From Lachnospiraceae bacterium (lineage in GTDB: Bacteria; Bacillota; Clostridia; Lachnospirales; Lachnospiraceae), in assembly GCA_024698705.1 (NCBI GenBank), contig JAILQX010000027.1, forward strand, positions 32,760-96,759: 64,000 nt of DNA, given 5' to 3'. Under the pieces are notes generated by a model. That model saw nothing but the letters and a program-made list of their open reading frames with translations, was not told the DNA's origin and made no database searches. Of this stretch, positions 26,350-35,533 are shown one piece after another. The position numbers and the translations under genes are program-made. Positions within the stretch are counted from its first letter, which is position 1, and each line of letters opens with the position of its first letter.

Positions 26350-28008
26350 ATGAAATTATCGGCTCTTATCAGTGACGGAATGGTCTTACAGCGCGGTAAG
26401 GAAAATACGGTGTGGGGAAATGAATGCGCAGGCGGAGAGAAGATCGAAGTCACTATTGATTCAAAGACTGTAACCTGCGTTGCGGATCCAAACGGAGAAT
26501 TCAAGATCACGCTCCCCGATGTGGATGCGGGCGGTCCGTACGAGCTTACGATCGCTGCGGCAAATGAGAAGATCGTCATAAACGATGTATATTGCGGTGA
26601 TGTCTATCTGCTCACGGGGCAGTCAAATATGGAGATACCGCTTCAAAGATGCATGGATATGTATGAGGATGAGATCAGACAGATGGATCTGCCGTACATA
26701 CATTATTTTGAAGTCCCCAAGGAGGGTGCTTTCGGAGAACCCGTAAAGGATATATACAAGGGAAAATGGCTTCCCGCGACACAGGAAAACCTTTATCCGA
26801 TGAGTGCGCTCGGAGTGTTTTTTGCACGTCTGGCACATGCGGATTTCAAGGTACCGATCGGACTGATACAGACAGGCGTCGGCGGAACCCATATCGAATC
26901 ATATCTCAGTGAAGAGCATGTGATAAAGATGGGCAGGCTTTTAAGAGAACTTGCCAAAGAGCGAGGTGAAGATATCACTTCCTGCAATTGTGATAAGAAC
27001 GACAGCTGCAAGGTATGCTACGAAAAGCAGCTTGAGCAGGACAAGGATGACGAATGGGTTGCGATGACTGCAAAAAAAGAAGTCGAAGCACAGCAGAAGT
27101 GGAGTGAAACGCTCGATTCCAGGGATCCGGGACTTAAGGAGCACTGGGAAAGAAAGACATCGCTTTATGAAGAAGGTGAAGATGCAAAATTCGTAAATGC
27201 CCCCGGTTTCTGGGAAAATATGACCGACAACAAAGAGCTTGAAACCATAAGAGGAAGCGTATGGCTTCTTAAAAATGTCAATATACCCTCGGGCTGGACA
27301 GGGCAGGAGGTCAGACTTTATCTCGGTACACTGGTGGATGCGGATGATACATATGTCAACGGTGAACATGTCGGCAATACCGGCTACAGATTCCCGCCCA
27401 GAAGATACCGCATACCGGCCGGAGTGTTGCATGAAGGCGTTAATACGATAGTCATAAGACTCATAGTTAACGGAAGAACCGGAGGTTTTGTGCCGGAGAT
27501 GCCGTATTATCTCTCATTGGGCGATGAGAAGATAGGACTTGAAGGAAAGTGGGAATTTAAGATCGGAGGTTCCCTCGACAGGGAGAGAGACGGTGATGCA
27601 TTTGAAATGAGTGATGTCACGTTCTTTAATTGGAAGCCCACGGCCCAGTACAACGGAATGGTATATCCGCTCAGGAACCTGAAGTTCAAAGGAGTACTGT
27701 TCTACCAGGGCGAAAGCAATTGTTCACATACATGGGAATACGAATATCTCATGATCGACATGACCGAGTGCCTGCGAGAGCTTTTAGGTGAAGAGCTGCC
27801 GTTCGGATTTATACAGCTGCCGAGATTCGGAGAGCCCGGAACAAAGGACTGGGACGAATTGAGAGAATCCCAGGCACGTGCCGCAGCCGTAATACCGAAC
27901 AGCTGTATCGCGGATATTTACGATCTCGGATTTACTTACGAGCTCCATCCGCAGACCAAGAAGGAAGCGGCGGAAAGGCTGTATGAAAAGATGAAGCCGT
28001 TGCTGTAG
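26350..28008 (+). CDS. Sialate O-acetylesterase-like (SASA family) carbohydrate acetylesterase
   Basis: 552 residues from the ATG at 26350, 8 nt after AAGGAAGG. The SGNH-type hydrolase blocks are LTGQSNMEIPL (nucleophile serine), QTGVGGTHIESYL, LFYQGESNC and ELHPQTKKEAAERL (Asp/His end). A beta-sandwich-like insert (about residues 280-400, SGWTGQEVRLYLG) splits the catalytic domain, as in SASA/DUF303 members. No signal peptide. Some relatives remove acetyl groups from sialic acid, others from acetylated xylan. Its place after GH67 favours acetylated (glucurono)xylo-oligosaccharides as substrate. CNCDKNDSCKVCYE is a cysteine-rich loop of unknown role (about residue 215). Confidence 0.85.
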   Translation: MKLSALISDGMVLQRGKENTVWGNECAGGEKIEVTIDSKTVTCVADPNGEFKITLPDVDAGGPYELTIAAANEKIVINDVYCGDVYLLTGQSNMEIPLQRCMDMYEDEIRQMDLPYIHYFEVPKEGAFGEPVKDIYKGKWLPATQENLYPMSALGVFFARLAHADFKVPIGLIQTGVGGTHIESYLSEEHVIKMGRLLRELAKERGEDITSCNCDKNDSCKVCYEKQLEQDKDDEWVAMTAKKEVEAQQKWSETLDSRDPGLKEHWERKTSLYEEGEDAKFVNAPGFWENMTDNKELETIRGSVWLLKNVNIPSGWTGQEVRLYLGTLVDADDTYVNGEHVGNTGYRFPPRRYRIPAGVLHEGVNTIVIRLIVNGRTGGFVPEMPYYLSLGDEKIGLEGKWEFKIGGSLDRERDGDAFEMSDVTFFNWKPTAQYNGMVYPLRNLKFKGVLFYQGESNCSHTWEYEYLMIDMTECLRELLGEELPFGFIQLPRFGEPGTKDWDELRESQARAAAVIPNSCIADIYDLGFTYELHPQTKKEAAERLYEKMKPLL

Positions 28009-28076
28009 AAAAGCACGATGATAATACGTTGCATTAAGACATCAGAGAAAAGTTATAATCATAAGAAGGACAGATC

Positions 28077-28715
28077 ATGAATAAGATACTTGAAGAATTG
28101 GGAAACTACGGCGTTGTTCCCGTAGTCGTATTAAACAGGACTTCAGATGCTGCCGGGCTCGCGGATGCACTCTGCGAAGGAGGACTTAAATGTGCGGAGG
28201 TCACATTCAGGACCGATGCGGCTGAGGAGTCGATCAGGATAATGACGAAGAACCATCCGGAAATGCTTGTGGGAGCCGGAACCGTTCTTACTACAGAGCA
28301 GGTTGACAGGGCAGTAGATGCCGGAGCAAAATTCATAGTAAGTCCGGGATTTGATCCGGAGATAGTCGACTATTGCATATCAAATGACATAGTTGTGGTA
28401 CCCGGGACCGCGACACCTTCTGAAGTTGCATGGGGTGTCAAGAGAGGACTCGAGGTCGTCAAGTTCTTCCCGGCCGAACAGGCAGGAGGTCTTGCGATGA
28501 TCAAAGCGATGTCGGCGCCTTACACCGGCGTGAAGTTCATGCCGACAGGAGGTATAAATGCCGGAAATCTGAAAGAATATCTTTCATTTGAAAGGATAAT
28601 CGCCTGCGGAGGAAGCTGGATGGTCAAGGCCTCACTTATAGACGCGGGAGACTTCGATACTATTAAGAAGATGACAAAAGAAGCGGTTGAACTGGTAAAG
28701 AGTTGCCGCGGCTGA
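28077..28715 (+). CDS. eda: KDPG/KHG aldolase
   Basis: 212 residues. It splits 2-keto-3-deoxy-6-phosphogluconate into pyruvate and glyceraldehyde-3-phosphate. VVKFFPAEQAGG holds the Schiff-base lysine K129; CAEVTFRTDAAEE supplies the catalytic Glu and GAGTVLTTEQ the phosphate-side loop. MPTGGINAGN and GGSWMV close the barrel. An AAGGA site precedes the ATG. A TATAAT (28054-28059) in the 68-bp gap, with TTGCAT 19 nt upstream, could be a weak internal promoter. Confidence 0.95.
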   Translation: MNKILEELGNYGVVPVVVLNRTSDAAGLADALCEGGLKCAEVTFRTDAAEESIRIMTKNHPEMLVGAGTVLTTEQVDRAVDAGAKFIVSPGFDPEIVDYCISNDIVVVPGTATPSEVAWGVKRGLEVVKFFPAEQAGGLAMIKAMSAPYTGVKFMPTGGINAGNLKEYLSFERIIACGGSWMVKASLIDAGDFDTIKKMTKEAVELVKSCRG

Positions 28716-28728
28716 AGGAGAGATACGG

Positions 28729-29763
28729 ATGAGCAAAAAAGTCATAACACTCGGAGAGATCATGCTTAGACTCTCCACACCGAACAATGAAAGGTTCATA
28801 CAGGCCGATGAATTTGATGTATGCTACGGCGGAGGAGAGGCAAATGTAGCGGTCTCGCTTGCCGGTTTCGGATACGATACAAGTTTTGTGACTGCCGTAC
28901 CCGATCAGGCGATCGGTGAATGTGCCGTTGCTGCGCTCAGAAAATACGGTGTGGGTACGGAACATATAGTAAGATGCGGAGACAGACTTGGGATCTATTT
29001 TCTGGAGACAGGTTCCGCAATGAGGGCGAGCAATGTCATTTATGACAGGGCTGGAAGCTCGATAGCGACGGTAACAGCCGATAAATTCGATTTCGACAGG
29101 ATATTCGAGGATGCGGACTGGTTTCATTTTACCGGGATAACCCCTGCGATAAGCGACAGTGCGGCGGCACTCGCAAAGGCTGCCTGCATAGCGGCAAAGA
29201 AGCATGGGGTGACGGTATCCGTCGATCTCAATTTCAGAAAGAAGCTGTGGACAAGTGAAAAGGCAAAGGCCGTAATGACCGATCTGATGCAATATGTGGA
29301 TGTCTGCATAGGCAATGAGGAGGACGCCGATAAGGTACTGGGTTTCAAGTCAGAGAAAACGGATGTCACTAAAGGTGAACTCAATCTTGCCGGGTATGAG
29401 GATGTATTTAACAGGATGGCCGACACATTCGGCTTCAGATATATAGTCAGTTCCCTGCGACAGTCATATTCTGCTTCCGATAACGGCTGGTCAGCGTGTA
29501 TAATGAACGGAGAAACAAGAGAATTCTATCATTCGAGAGTATATTCGATCACACCCATAGTGGACAGAGTCGGCGGAGGTGATTCATTTGCCGCAGGTGT
29601 CATCTGCGGTATGCTCGACGGTAGGGACATGAAGGATGCTCTCGAATTCGGTGTTGCGGCTTCGGCATTGAAGCACACGATACCGGGAGATTTTAACCAT
29701 GTTACCAGAAGCGAAGCAGAGAACCTCGTCAAAGGTGACGGAAGCGGAAGAGTACAGAGATAA
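28729..29763 (+). CDS. kdgK: 2-keto-3-deoxygluconate kinase (PfkB family)
   Basis: 344 residues. It phosphorylates KDG from UxuA to KDPG for Eda. GEIMLRLSTPNNERF with YGGGEANVAVSLAGFG is the sugar-binding start of PfkB kinases, and DRVGGGDSFAAGVICGML carries the anion hole and catalytic aspartate near the C-terminus. The length fits KdgK of Firmicutes. It starts 13 nt after eda (GGAGAG site) and its TAA stop shares one base with the ATG of uxaC. Confidence 0.9.
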   Translation: MSKKVITLGEIMLRLSTPNNERFIQADEFDVCYGGGEANVAVSLAGFGYDTSFVTAVPDQAIGECAVAALRKYGVGTEHIVRCGDRLGIYFLETGSAMRASNVIYDRAGSSIATVTADKFDFDRIFEDADWFHFTGITPAISDSAAALAKAACIAAKKHGVTVSVDLNFRKKLWTSEKAKAVMTDLMQYVDVCIGNEEDADKVLGFKSEKTDVTKGELNLAGYEDVFNRMADTFGFRYIVSSLRQSYSASDNGWSACIMNGETREFYHSRVYSITPIVDRVGGGDSFAAGVICGMLDGRDMKDALEFGVAASALKHTIPGDFNHVTRSEAENLVKGDGSGRVQR

Positions 29764-31175
29764 TGAAAAGATTCAACGACGAAACATTCATGTTAAACAA
29801 TGATACGGCGGTGCGGCTTTACAACAATTATGCAAGCATCCGCAAGGTGCCGATAATAGATTATCATTGCCATATACCCGTGGAGGAGATCAGGTTTAAC
29901 AAAAGGTTCCGGAACATAACTGAGATATGGCTCGGCGCGGATCATTACAAATGGCGTCAGATGCGTGTCTGCGGCATAAATGAGCGCTATATCACCGGGG
30001 ATGCGTCGGATTATGAGAAGTTTGAAGCATTTGCTTCCATCATGCCGAAGCTCATCGGGAATCCGCTCTATCACTGGTCGCATCTGGAACTGGCTTATTA
30101 TTTTGACATACATGAACCACTGAGTCTGAAGAGCGCACGGAACATATATGACAGGGCAAATACGATCATCGAACGTCCGGACTTCAATGCGCGGAGCATG
30201 ATAAAGGCGTCCAATGTAGCACTTCTGTGTACCACGGACGATCCGGCCGATACTTTGGAGCATCATGTGGCGCTGGCCAATGACGATACATTCGATACGA
30301 AGGTCCTGCCGGCATTCAGGCCCGATAATGCTCTGGATATAGAGAAGGCTTCGTGGAAGTCCTATATCGCCAAACTCGGTGATGCTGCAGGCGTTGATAT
30401 AAACGGAGCGGATGCCCTAAAGGCTGCGCTCGGATCGCGCATGGATCATTTTGAAAGATGCGGCTGCAAGATAAGCGATCACGGCCTTTATGATGTAAGA
30501 TACATGCCGTGTGACGATGCCGCGGCGGACAGGATATGCAGGGAAGCACTGGCAGGCGGGACACTTTCGGATGAGGATGTAACGGCTTTCAAAACATGGC
30601 TGCTTGAATTCCTTGCAGGCGAATACGAGAAGAAGAACTGGGTGATGCAGTTGCATTACGGTGTGACAAGAAGCATCAATACGAAAGCACTTGAGGCACT
30701 CGGAGCCAATACGGGCTTCGACGTGATGCACAATGATACAAGGGCAACGGAACTGATCGCATTTCTGGATGCGCTTGAGAAAAAAGGAGATCTGCCGAAG
30801 ACGATACTGTATTCACTGAATCCTAATGACAATGCGGTCATAGATTGCGTGATCGGAGCATTTGCCGAAGAAGGGATAAGAGGCAAGCTCCAGCACGGAA
30901 GCGCATGGTGGTTCAATGACCATCTCGACGGCATGACGGAACAGATAAAGAGTTATGCGGCTCTTTCCACACTGGGCAATCACATAGGTATGCTCACCGA
31001 TTCCAGATCCTTCCTATCATACACAAGACATGATTATTTCAGAAGGATATTGTGTAATATCATAGGCGAGTGGGTGGAACTCGGTATGTACCCCGATGAT
31101 GAGGATGAACTGGCCGCGATCATAGGAGATATCTCGCTTAACAATGCGGTAAGATACTTTGGATTTGATATATGA
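29763..31175 (+). CDS. uxaC: Glucuronate (uronate) isomerase
   Basis: 470 residues, the family norm. It isomerises D-glucuronate to D-fructuronate (and galacturonate to tagaturonate). DYHCHIPVEEI has the metal HxH motif, LCTTDDPAD and MQLHYGVTRSIN follow, and LTDSRSFLSYTRHDYFRRIL is the amidohydrolase-fold C-terminal signature. The start overlaps the kdgK stop by 1 nt. It is the last gene before a hairpin terminator, so the first step of the pathway is coded last. Confidence 0.95.
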   Translation: MKRFNDETFMLNNDTAVRLYNNYASIRKVPIIDYHCHIPVEEIRFNKRFRNITEIWLGADHYKWRQMRVCGINERYITGDASDYEKFEAFASIMPKLIGNPLYHWSHLELAYYFDIHEPLSLKSARNIYDRANTIIERPDFNARSMIKASNVALLCTTDDPADTLEHHVALANDDTFDTKVLPAFRPDNALDIEKASWKSYIAKLGDAAGVDINGADALKAALGSRMDHFERCGCKISDHGLYDVRYMPCDDAAADRICREALAGGTLSDEDVTAFKTWLLEFLAGEYEKKNWVMQLHYGVTRSINTKALEALGANTGFDVMHNDTRATELIAFLDALEKKGDLPKTILYSLNPNDNAVIDCVIGAFAEEGIRGKLQHGSAWWFNDHLDGMTEQIKSYAALSTLGNHIGMLTDSRSFLSYTRHDYFRRILCNIIGEWVELGMYPDDEDELAAIIGDISLNNAVRYFGFDI

Positions 31176-31189
31176 TATCCGGGTTTATT

Positions 31190-31219
31190 AAAAGCTTTCG
31201 GTACCGTCCGAAAGCTTTT
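31190..31219 (+). terminator. Terminator of the uronate operon
   Basis: AAAAGCTTTCGG pairs with CCGAAAGCTTTT (12 bp) across a 6-nt loop. The T run after it is short and interrupted. Confidence 0.75.
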
Positions 31220-31288
31220 GGTCATTTTGTATTTATTTGTGATGTAAATTTTGGTAAATATTTTCTTTCATCTCCACTGTTATGTAAA

Positions 31289-31317
31289 TTGAAGTGTTAA
31301 ACAAGTGATGATATAAT
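31289..31317 (+). promoter_or_regulatory. Sigma-A promoter of the purine permease
   Basis: TTGAAG (31289-31294), 17-nt spacer, TATAAT (31312-31317), 40 nt before the start codon. The leader is too short for a purine riboswitch. Confidence 0.75.
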
Positions 31318-31357
31318 TTTTTACATAGTTCTAAACTTACAAAAGGAGAGTATTGTG

Positions 31358-32782
31358 ATGGAGAAATTTTTCAAACTGAGCGAAAATAACTCAAACGTCA
31401 AAACAGAGATCATTGCCGGTCTGACAACGTTCATGACCATGGCATACATCATTGCCCTCAATCCCAACCTTTTGACCGGTTTCGGTGCAGAAGGTGCGGA
31501 CCTCTGGAATGGTGTATTTCTCGCAACGGTCATCGCATCCGGTGTCGGATGTATATGTATGGCATTTCTTGCCAATAAGCCGTTCGCTATGGCTCCCGGT
31601 ATGGGACTTAACAGCTTCTACGCAGTAGTTTGTGCCAACATAGTAGGCATAACCGGTATGAGCTATGTGGAGTCTTTCCAGGCAGCACTTTGCATCATAT
31701 TGATCGAAGGTGTCATATTCCTTATTCTTTCTGTTCTCAACATCAGAGAGAAGATCGTTGAGGGTATCCCTCTCGGAGTAAGACTCGGTATAGCACCTGC
31801 CATCGGCCTGATGCTTCTTAACATCGGTGTTGGTTCCAATGCAGGTATCTATTCGGATATGGGTGGCCCCTTCTATGCCATGAGGGACTTCTTCGGTGCA
31901 CTTACAGCAGGCTATGCCAAGACAAGCATGGGTACAGGCTACGGAAGCATGGTACTTACGGTTGTTACAATGCTTGTTGGTCTTTTCGCGATAGTTTATC
32001 TTAATCATAAAAATGTTAAGGGGGCCGTTCTTTTCGGTATGCTCATCGCATCTGTGGTAAACTGGATCGGACAGGCTGCATTCTTTGCGACCAATCCCTT
32101 CGCTTCACTCGCAGAAGCAAGCTTTGTTCCGCCTTTCAAGGATATGGCGGCTACAACATTGTTCAAGTTCAACTTCACCGGTTTCGTTAACATAGGCTGG
32201 TTCACGATCATCACACTTATCATCACGTTCTGTATCATAGATATGTTTGATACGATCGGAACATTGGTAGGTACAGCTTCAAGAGCCGGCATGGTTGATG
32301 ACAAGGGTAACATGCCCAATATGAGAGAAGCTCTTACATCAGATGCCATCGGTACTATCGTTGGCTCATGTACAGGTACTTCTACCGTTACAACATTCGT
32401 TGAGTCTGCATCAGGTGTTGAGGCAGGCGGACGTACAGGTCTTACCGCACTCGTAACAGGTATCTGCTTCCTGGCCTGCATGTTCATCGCTCCCATTGCA
32501 GCGATCATCCCTGCAGCAGCTACAAGTGCAGCTCTTATCTATGTCGGATATCTGATGCTCTGCGGACTTAAGAAGGTTGATTTCGAGAAGATAGAGGAAG
32601 GCCTTCCGGTAGCACTCATGCTTATCGCAATGCCTATCTCAGGTTCGATCGGACATGGTATCGGTCTCGGACTTATAAGCTACACGATCATTTCGGTTCT
32701 TAAAGGAAAGGCTAAGGAAGTTCCGGTTCTCACATATGTGATCTCACTTATCTTCCTTGTTAAGTTCTTCCTGGTAGTTTAG
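31358..32782 (+). CDS. NCS2/AzgA-type purine (hypoxanthine/guanine/adenine) permease
   Basis: 474 residues, about 12-14 helices. AGLTTFMTMAYIIALNP near the N-terminus and FAMAPGMGLNSFYAVV are typical of the AzgA/PbuG branch of NCS2 carriers, which take up hypoxanthine, guanine or adenine with protons. DMFDTIGTLVGTASRAG and GTSTVTTFVESASGVEAGGRTGL are the two substrate-site segments. AGGAG is 9 nt before the ATG at 31358; the GTG at 31355 is less well placed. It is a single-gene unit with its own promoter and terminator. Confidence 0.92.
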   Translation: MEKFFKLSENNSNVKTEIIAGLTTFMTMAYIIALNPNLLTGFGAEGADLWNGVFLATVIASGVGCICMAFLANKPFAMAPGMGLNSFYAVVCANIVGITGMSYVESFQAALCIILIEGVIFLILSVLNIREKIVEGIPLGVRLGIAPAIGLMLLNIGVGSNAGIYSDMGGPFYAMRDFFGALTAGYAKTSMGTGYGSMVLTVVTMLVGLFAIVYLNHKNVKGAVLFGMLIASVVNWIGQAAFFATNPFASLAEASFVPPFKDMAATTLFKFNFTGFVNIGWFTIITLIITFCIIDMFDTIGTLVGTASRAGMVDDKGNMPNMREALTSDAIGTIVGSCTGTSTVTTFVESASGVEAGGRTGLTALVTGICFLACMFIAPIAAIIPAAATSAALIYVGYLMLCGLKKVDFEKIEEGLPVALMLIAMPISGSIGHGIGLGLISYTIISVLKGKAKEVPVLTYVISLIFLVKFFLVV

Positions 32783-32823
32783 TTCCTGTTATCGAACTGA
32801 ATATTGACCAAACGTAAAATTTT

Positions 32824-32850
32824 AAGCCCCTGCATTGCAGGGGCTTATTT
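32824..32850 (+). terminator. Terminator after the purine permease
   Basis: AAGCCCCTGC pairs with GCAGGGGCTT, followed by ATTTTTG. Confidence 0.9.
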
Positions 32851-32927
32851 TTGTGATACGCGCTGTTGTGATCCTCTTGATCCGTGATGTTTTGGTTATC
32901 TGTTCTGTTTCAGCGCTCCGTGCTGCT

Positions 32928-33125
32928 TCAGTGAAGATCAAGCTCGGGCGGCACATCTATATCTTCACCGACATATTTGCCGTCTTTCTTGCGCTGTCTC
33001 ACGCATTCGGACAGGAGATATTCGATCTGACCGTTTATGGAACGGAAGTCATCCTCTGCCCAGGCGGCTATATCAGCATACAGTTTTTCCGACAATCGCA
33101 GCGGAACCTGCTTTTTTTCAGCCAT
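32928..33125 (-). CDS. Small ribbon-helix-helix (Arc-like) protein
   Basis: 65 residues. KKQVPLRLSEKLYADIAAWAEDDFRSINGQIEYLLSECVRQRK has the strand-helix-helix pattern of Arc/MetJ-type DNA-binding proteins: QVPLRL as strand, then two helices with the SINGQIEYLL turn. Its ATG overlaps the TGA stop of the SPFH gene (TGATG), so translation is coupled. A perfect palindrome over the operon promoter is a natural candidate binding site. No toxin gene is present, so an antitoxin role is not supported. Confidence 0.75.
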   Translation of the reverse strand: MAEKKQVPLRLSEKLYADIAAWAEDDFRSINGQIEYLLSECVRQRKKDGKYVGEDIDVPPELDLH

Positions 33126-34135
33126 CAATAAAGGCTCCCGGAATTAACGATCGGCTGAGCATCGTGGTTGCCGCACAGTACCACGAGCAGATTGGAAACC
33201 ATGGCCGCTTTTCGTTCTTCGTCAAGCTCGACAAGCTGCTTTTCATTGAGTCTTTCAAGTGCCATTTCAACCATTCCCACAGCACCGTCCACTATCATCT
33301 TTCTTGCATCGATTATTGCCGAAGCCTGCTGACGCTGGAGCATAACGGAAGCTATCTCAGATGCATAAGCAAGGTAGGTTATACGCGCTTCAAGGATCTC
33401 AAGTCCGGCATCATTTACCTTTGACTGGATCTCATTCTTTATACGTTCGGCAACCACCTCGGCAGAACCTCTGAGGCTGCCTTCGTCTGCCTGTCCGTCT
33501 CCGGTCGTATCGACATTTGAAGCCACATCGTAAGGATAGATCCTTACTATATTTCTCAATGCGGAATCGCACTGCAGTGAAAGATATTCTTTATAGTTGT
33601 CTACGTTGAAAACAGCCTTTGCGGTATCGGTAACACGCCAGATAACAGCTATACCTATCTCAACCGGGTTACCGAGGCAGTCATTGATCTTCTGACGGCC
33701 GTTGTTGAGTGTCATGGCCTTAAGAGATATCTTCTTACTCAAAGCGGAAGCCGATACGGCGGTTCCGTCTGCCGATAAGGTAATACCTGCAAGTGAGGGA
33801 TTGGTGCCTGCGTCACCGCTCTGTGCAAGCTTTGTGCCTGCAGCGGGGTTCACTGCCGTACAGAAGGGATTAACAAAGTAGAAGCCGTCTTCCCTCAGGG
33901 TGCCCTTGTATTTGCCGAACAACGTAAGCACCAGTGCTTCCTGGGGCTTCAGAACCTTTAATCCGCCGAAAGGTATCCAACAGGCTATTACCATTATTAT
34001 ACCGATCACGATAAGAGCAGTGATCTCATTCACGATACCGAAGATGAGGATCGCAAATGAAGCGATCACCAGTAAAAATGTGAGCAGCATGACTGACATG
34101 CCGTTCTTTTTGGTGGTGTAGATCTTTTCTTTCAT
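33125..34135 (-). CDS. SPFH/Band 7 membrane protein
   Basis: 336 residues from the ATG at 34135, 9 nt after AAAGGAGG. Two N-terminal helices (about residues 15-60) are followed by an SPFH domain: VLKPQEALVLTLFGKYKGTLREDGFYFVNPF, IGIAVIWRVTDTAKAVFNVDNYKEYL, ALRNIVRIYPYD, then a coiled helical stretch LEARITYLAYASEIASVMLQR. SPFH proteins form membrane scaffolds (flotillin/stomatin/HflC type). Residues 90-130 include a Gly/Ala/Thr-rich insert. It pairs with the ribbon-helix-helix gene in one operon. Confidence 0.88.
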   Translation of the reverse strand: MKEKIYTTKKNGMSVMLLTFLLVIASFAILIFGIVNEITALIVIGIIMVIACWIPFGGLKVLKPQEALVLTLFGKYKGTLREDGFYFVNPFCTAVNPAAGTKLAQSGDAGTNPSLAGITLSADGTAVSASALSKKISLKAMTLNNGRQKINDCLGNPVEIGIAVIWRVTDTAKAVFNVDNYKEYLSLQCDSALRNIVRIYPYDVASNVDTTGDGQADEGSLRGSAEVVAERIKNEIQSKVNDAGLEILEARITYLAYASEIASVMLQRQQASAIIDARKMIVDGAVGMVEMALERLNEKQLVELDEERKAAMVSNLLVVLCGNHDAQPIVNSGSLY

Positions 34136-34178
34136 GATTTGTCCTCCTTTTAAAGACCATTTCTCAATCATTTCAAAC

Positions 34179-34216
34179 TGATATCATTATGATATCATAA
34201 AGATCTGAAATGTCAA
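34179..34216 (-). promoter_or_regulatory. Promoter of the SPFH operon covered by a 19-bp palindrome
   Basis: On the minus strand, TTGACA (34216-34211), 16-nt spacer and TATCAT (34194-34189) form a promoter. TGATATCAT-T-ATGATATCA (34179-34197) is a perfect inverted repeat that covers the -10 box. This is the position expected for a repressor site. Confidence 0.7.
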
Positions 34217-34309
34217 CTGATCAAACGGCAAAAAACGCAAAAGGTAAGAATGCTGGTGTAAAAGGTATGTGTACGGAAGGTAAAATGTAAAGAAACGGGT
34301 GTGAAAATG

Positions 34310-35494
34310 TTAAGATGTCTGTTTTTTACCTGACTTGCTACCGGGTTTCCCGAGGATCTGCGGACAGAATCTGTTGACGAGAAGTATGAGAACAGATTCG
34401 ATGAGCATTGCTGACCACATTGTATTGAACATGTATATGTAGGTTTTGGCATGCGTTATGTAGGGGTTGACGAACATGGCAAAGCTGCGGCCGAGGAAGA
34501 GTACATAACAGTTAAGATGGGTAACCATTATAAGAAGAGAATTACGACCCCAGAAGCGTATCAATCGATTGCATAAGGACAGAACCGCAACCGAACGATG
34601 ACCTGCAGTTGAGCCGGCGTCGTCGGATCTCAGCGGGCAGAGGGCTTTGCAAAGCAATATGAGGCCTGTTGAGCCCATCAGCGAGCATACAAGAAAATAA
34701 GCCGGATTCACAAGATACATATAATGCATATCGACGCTCTGCGGCATGAAATCATTGAAAGGTGGGTTTGTGATATACGGGATGATCGAGATGAAAAATG
34801 TCACGGTCATTAGTAAAACACCCAAAACGGCCTGCAAGATACGAGGGTATTTCAGGTGCGTGCGTTCTTTAAGCAGTTCGAAGCCGCGATAAAGCAGGGC
34901 ACCGAATGCAAGAAAGATCAGGCAGATGATACTCCTTACGATCACAAAAGCCGGATCGAGCAGTAAAAACCGTGAATCATCCAAGGTGCGCGAATCCATA
35001 TAGGGGGTGCGGATAAAGCAAAGAGCGGCAAACCCGAGCGCTGCGGATACGAGAGCAATGATATTTCCTATCTTAAATCCCTTTTTACGTATTAAAAAGA
35101 TATATATGCATTCGCTTATGAATAAGGTCGGAAGGAACCATAACGGACCCGAACCGACAAGAGTGAGCGAATCTTTTATGTTGAGCGGGAAATAAAAGGC
35201 TTTTGTATCCGTCGGAGCGAGCGTAAGTTCCAGATAATCTATCACCGTATATATGACGGAAAAGATAAGATACGGAAGCATGATCGTGCGAAGTCTTGAG
35301 AGAAAAACACTCTTGAACGGTCTGTCATAAGCTTTTGTAACAGCCGTAAGCATGCCTGTGATCACAAAAAACAACGGCATATGAAATGAATAGATAAAAA
35401 AATGAACCGGCAGGCCAACAAGCGATGCATGACCCAATACCACTATCAAAATACCTATTCCTTTGGCAAAATCAATGTAATCCTCTCTTTTCAT
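34310..35494 (-). CDS. Acyltransferase-3 family membrane protein
   Basis: 394 residues from the ATG at 35494; a longer reading to 35524 has no support, and no clear ribosome site is seen. YIDFAKGIGILIVVLGHAS at the N-terminus, with the conserved His, then FFIYSFHMPLFFVITGML and about ten helices, are typical of the acyltransferase-3 (OafA/NodX) family. Members O-acylate surface glycans from inside or across the membrane. It lies alone, followed on the right by an AT-rich, gene-poor stretch. Confidence 0.85.
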   Translation of the reverse strand: MKREDYIDFAKGIGILIVVLGHASLVGLPVHFFIYSFHMPLFFVITGMLTAVTKAYDRPFKSVFLSRLRTIMLPYLIFSVIYTVIDYLELTLAPTDTKAFYFPLNIKDSLTLVGSGPLWFLPTLFISECIYIFLIRKKGFKIGNIIALVSAALGFAALCFIRTPYMDSRTLDDSRFLLLDPAFVIVRSIICLIFLAFGALLYRGFELLKERTHLKYPRILQAVLGVLLMTVTFFISIIPYITNPPFNDFMPQSVDMHYMYLVNPAYFLVCSLMGSTGLILLCKALCPLRSDDAGSTAGHRSVAVLSLCNRLIRFWGRNSLLIMVTHLNCYVLFLGRSFAMFVNPYITHAKTYIYMFNTMWSAMLIESVLILLVNRFCPQILGKPGSKSGKKQTS

Positions 35495-35533
35495 GCGTAT
35501 ATTGTAACATAATCGCGATCTCAATACATCATC

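Noticed and set aside
31220..31357. Purine riboswitch before the NCS2 permease
   Set aside because: The promoter leaves a leader of only about 35 nt and the conserved loop sequences are absent.
32928..33125. Toxin-antitoxin system
   Set aside because: The ribbon-helix-helix protein is paired with an SPFH membrane protein; no toxin-like gene adjoins.
32835..33131. Plus-strand frame of 98 residues
   Set aside because: Antisense to the ribbon-helix-helix gene and starts in a terminator.
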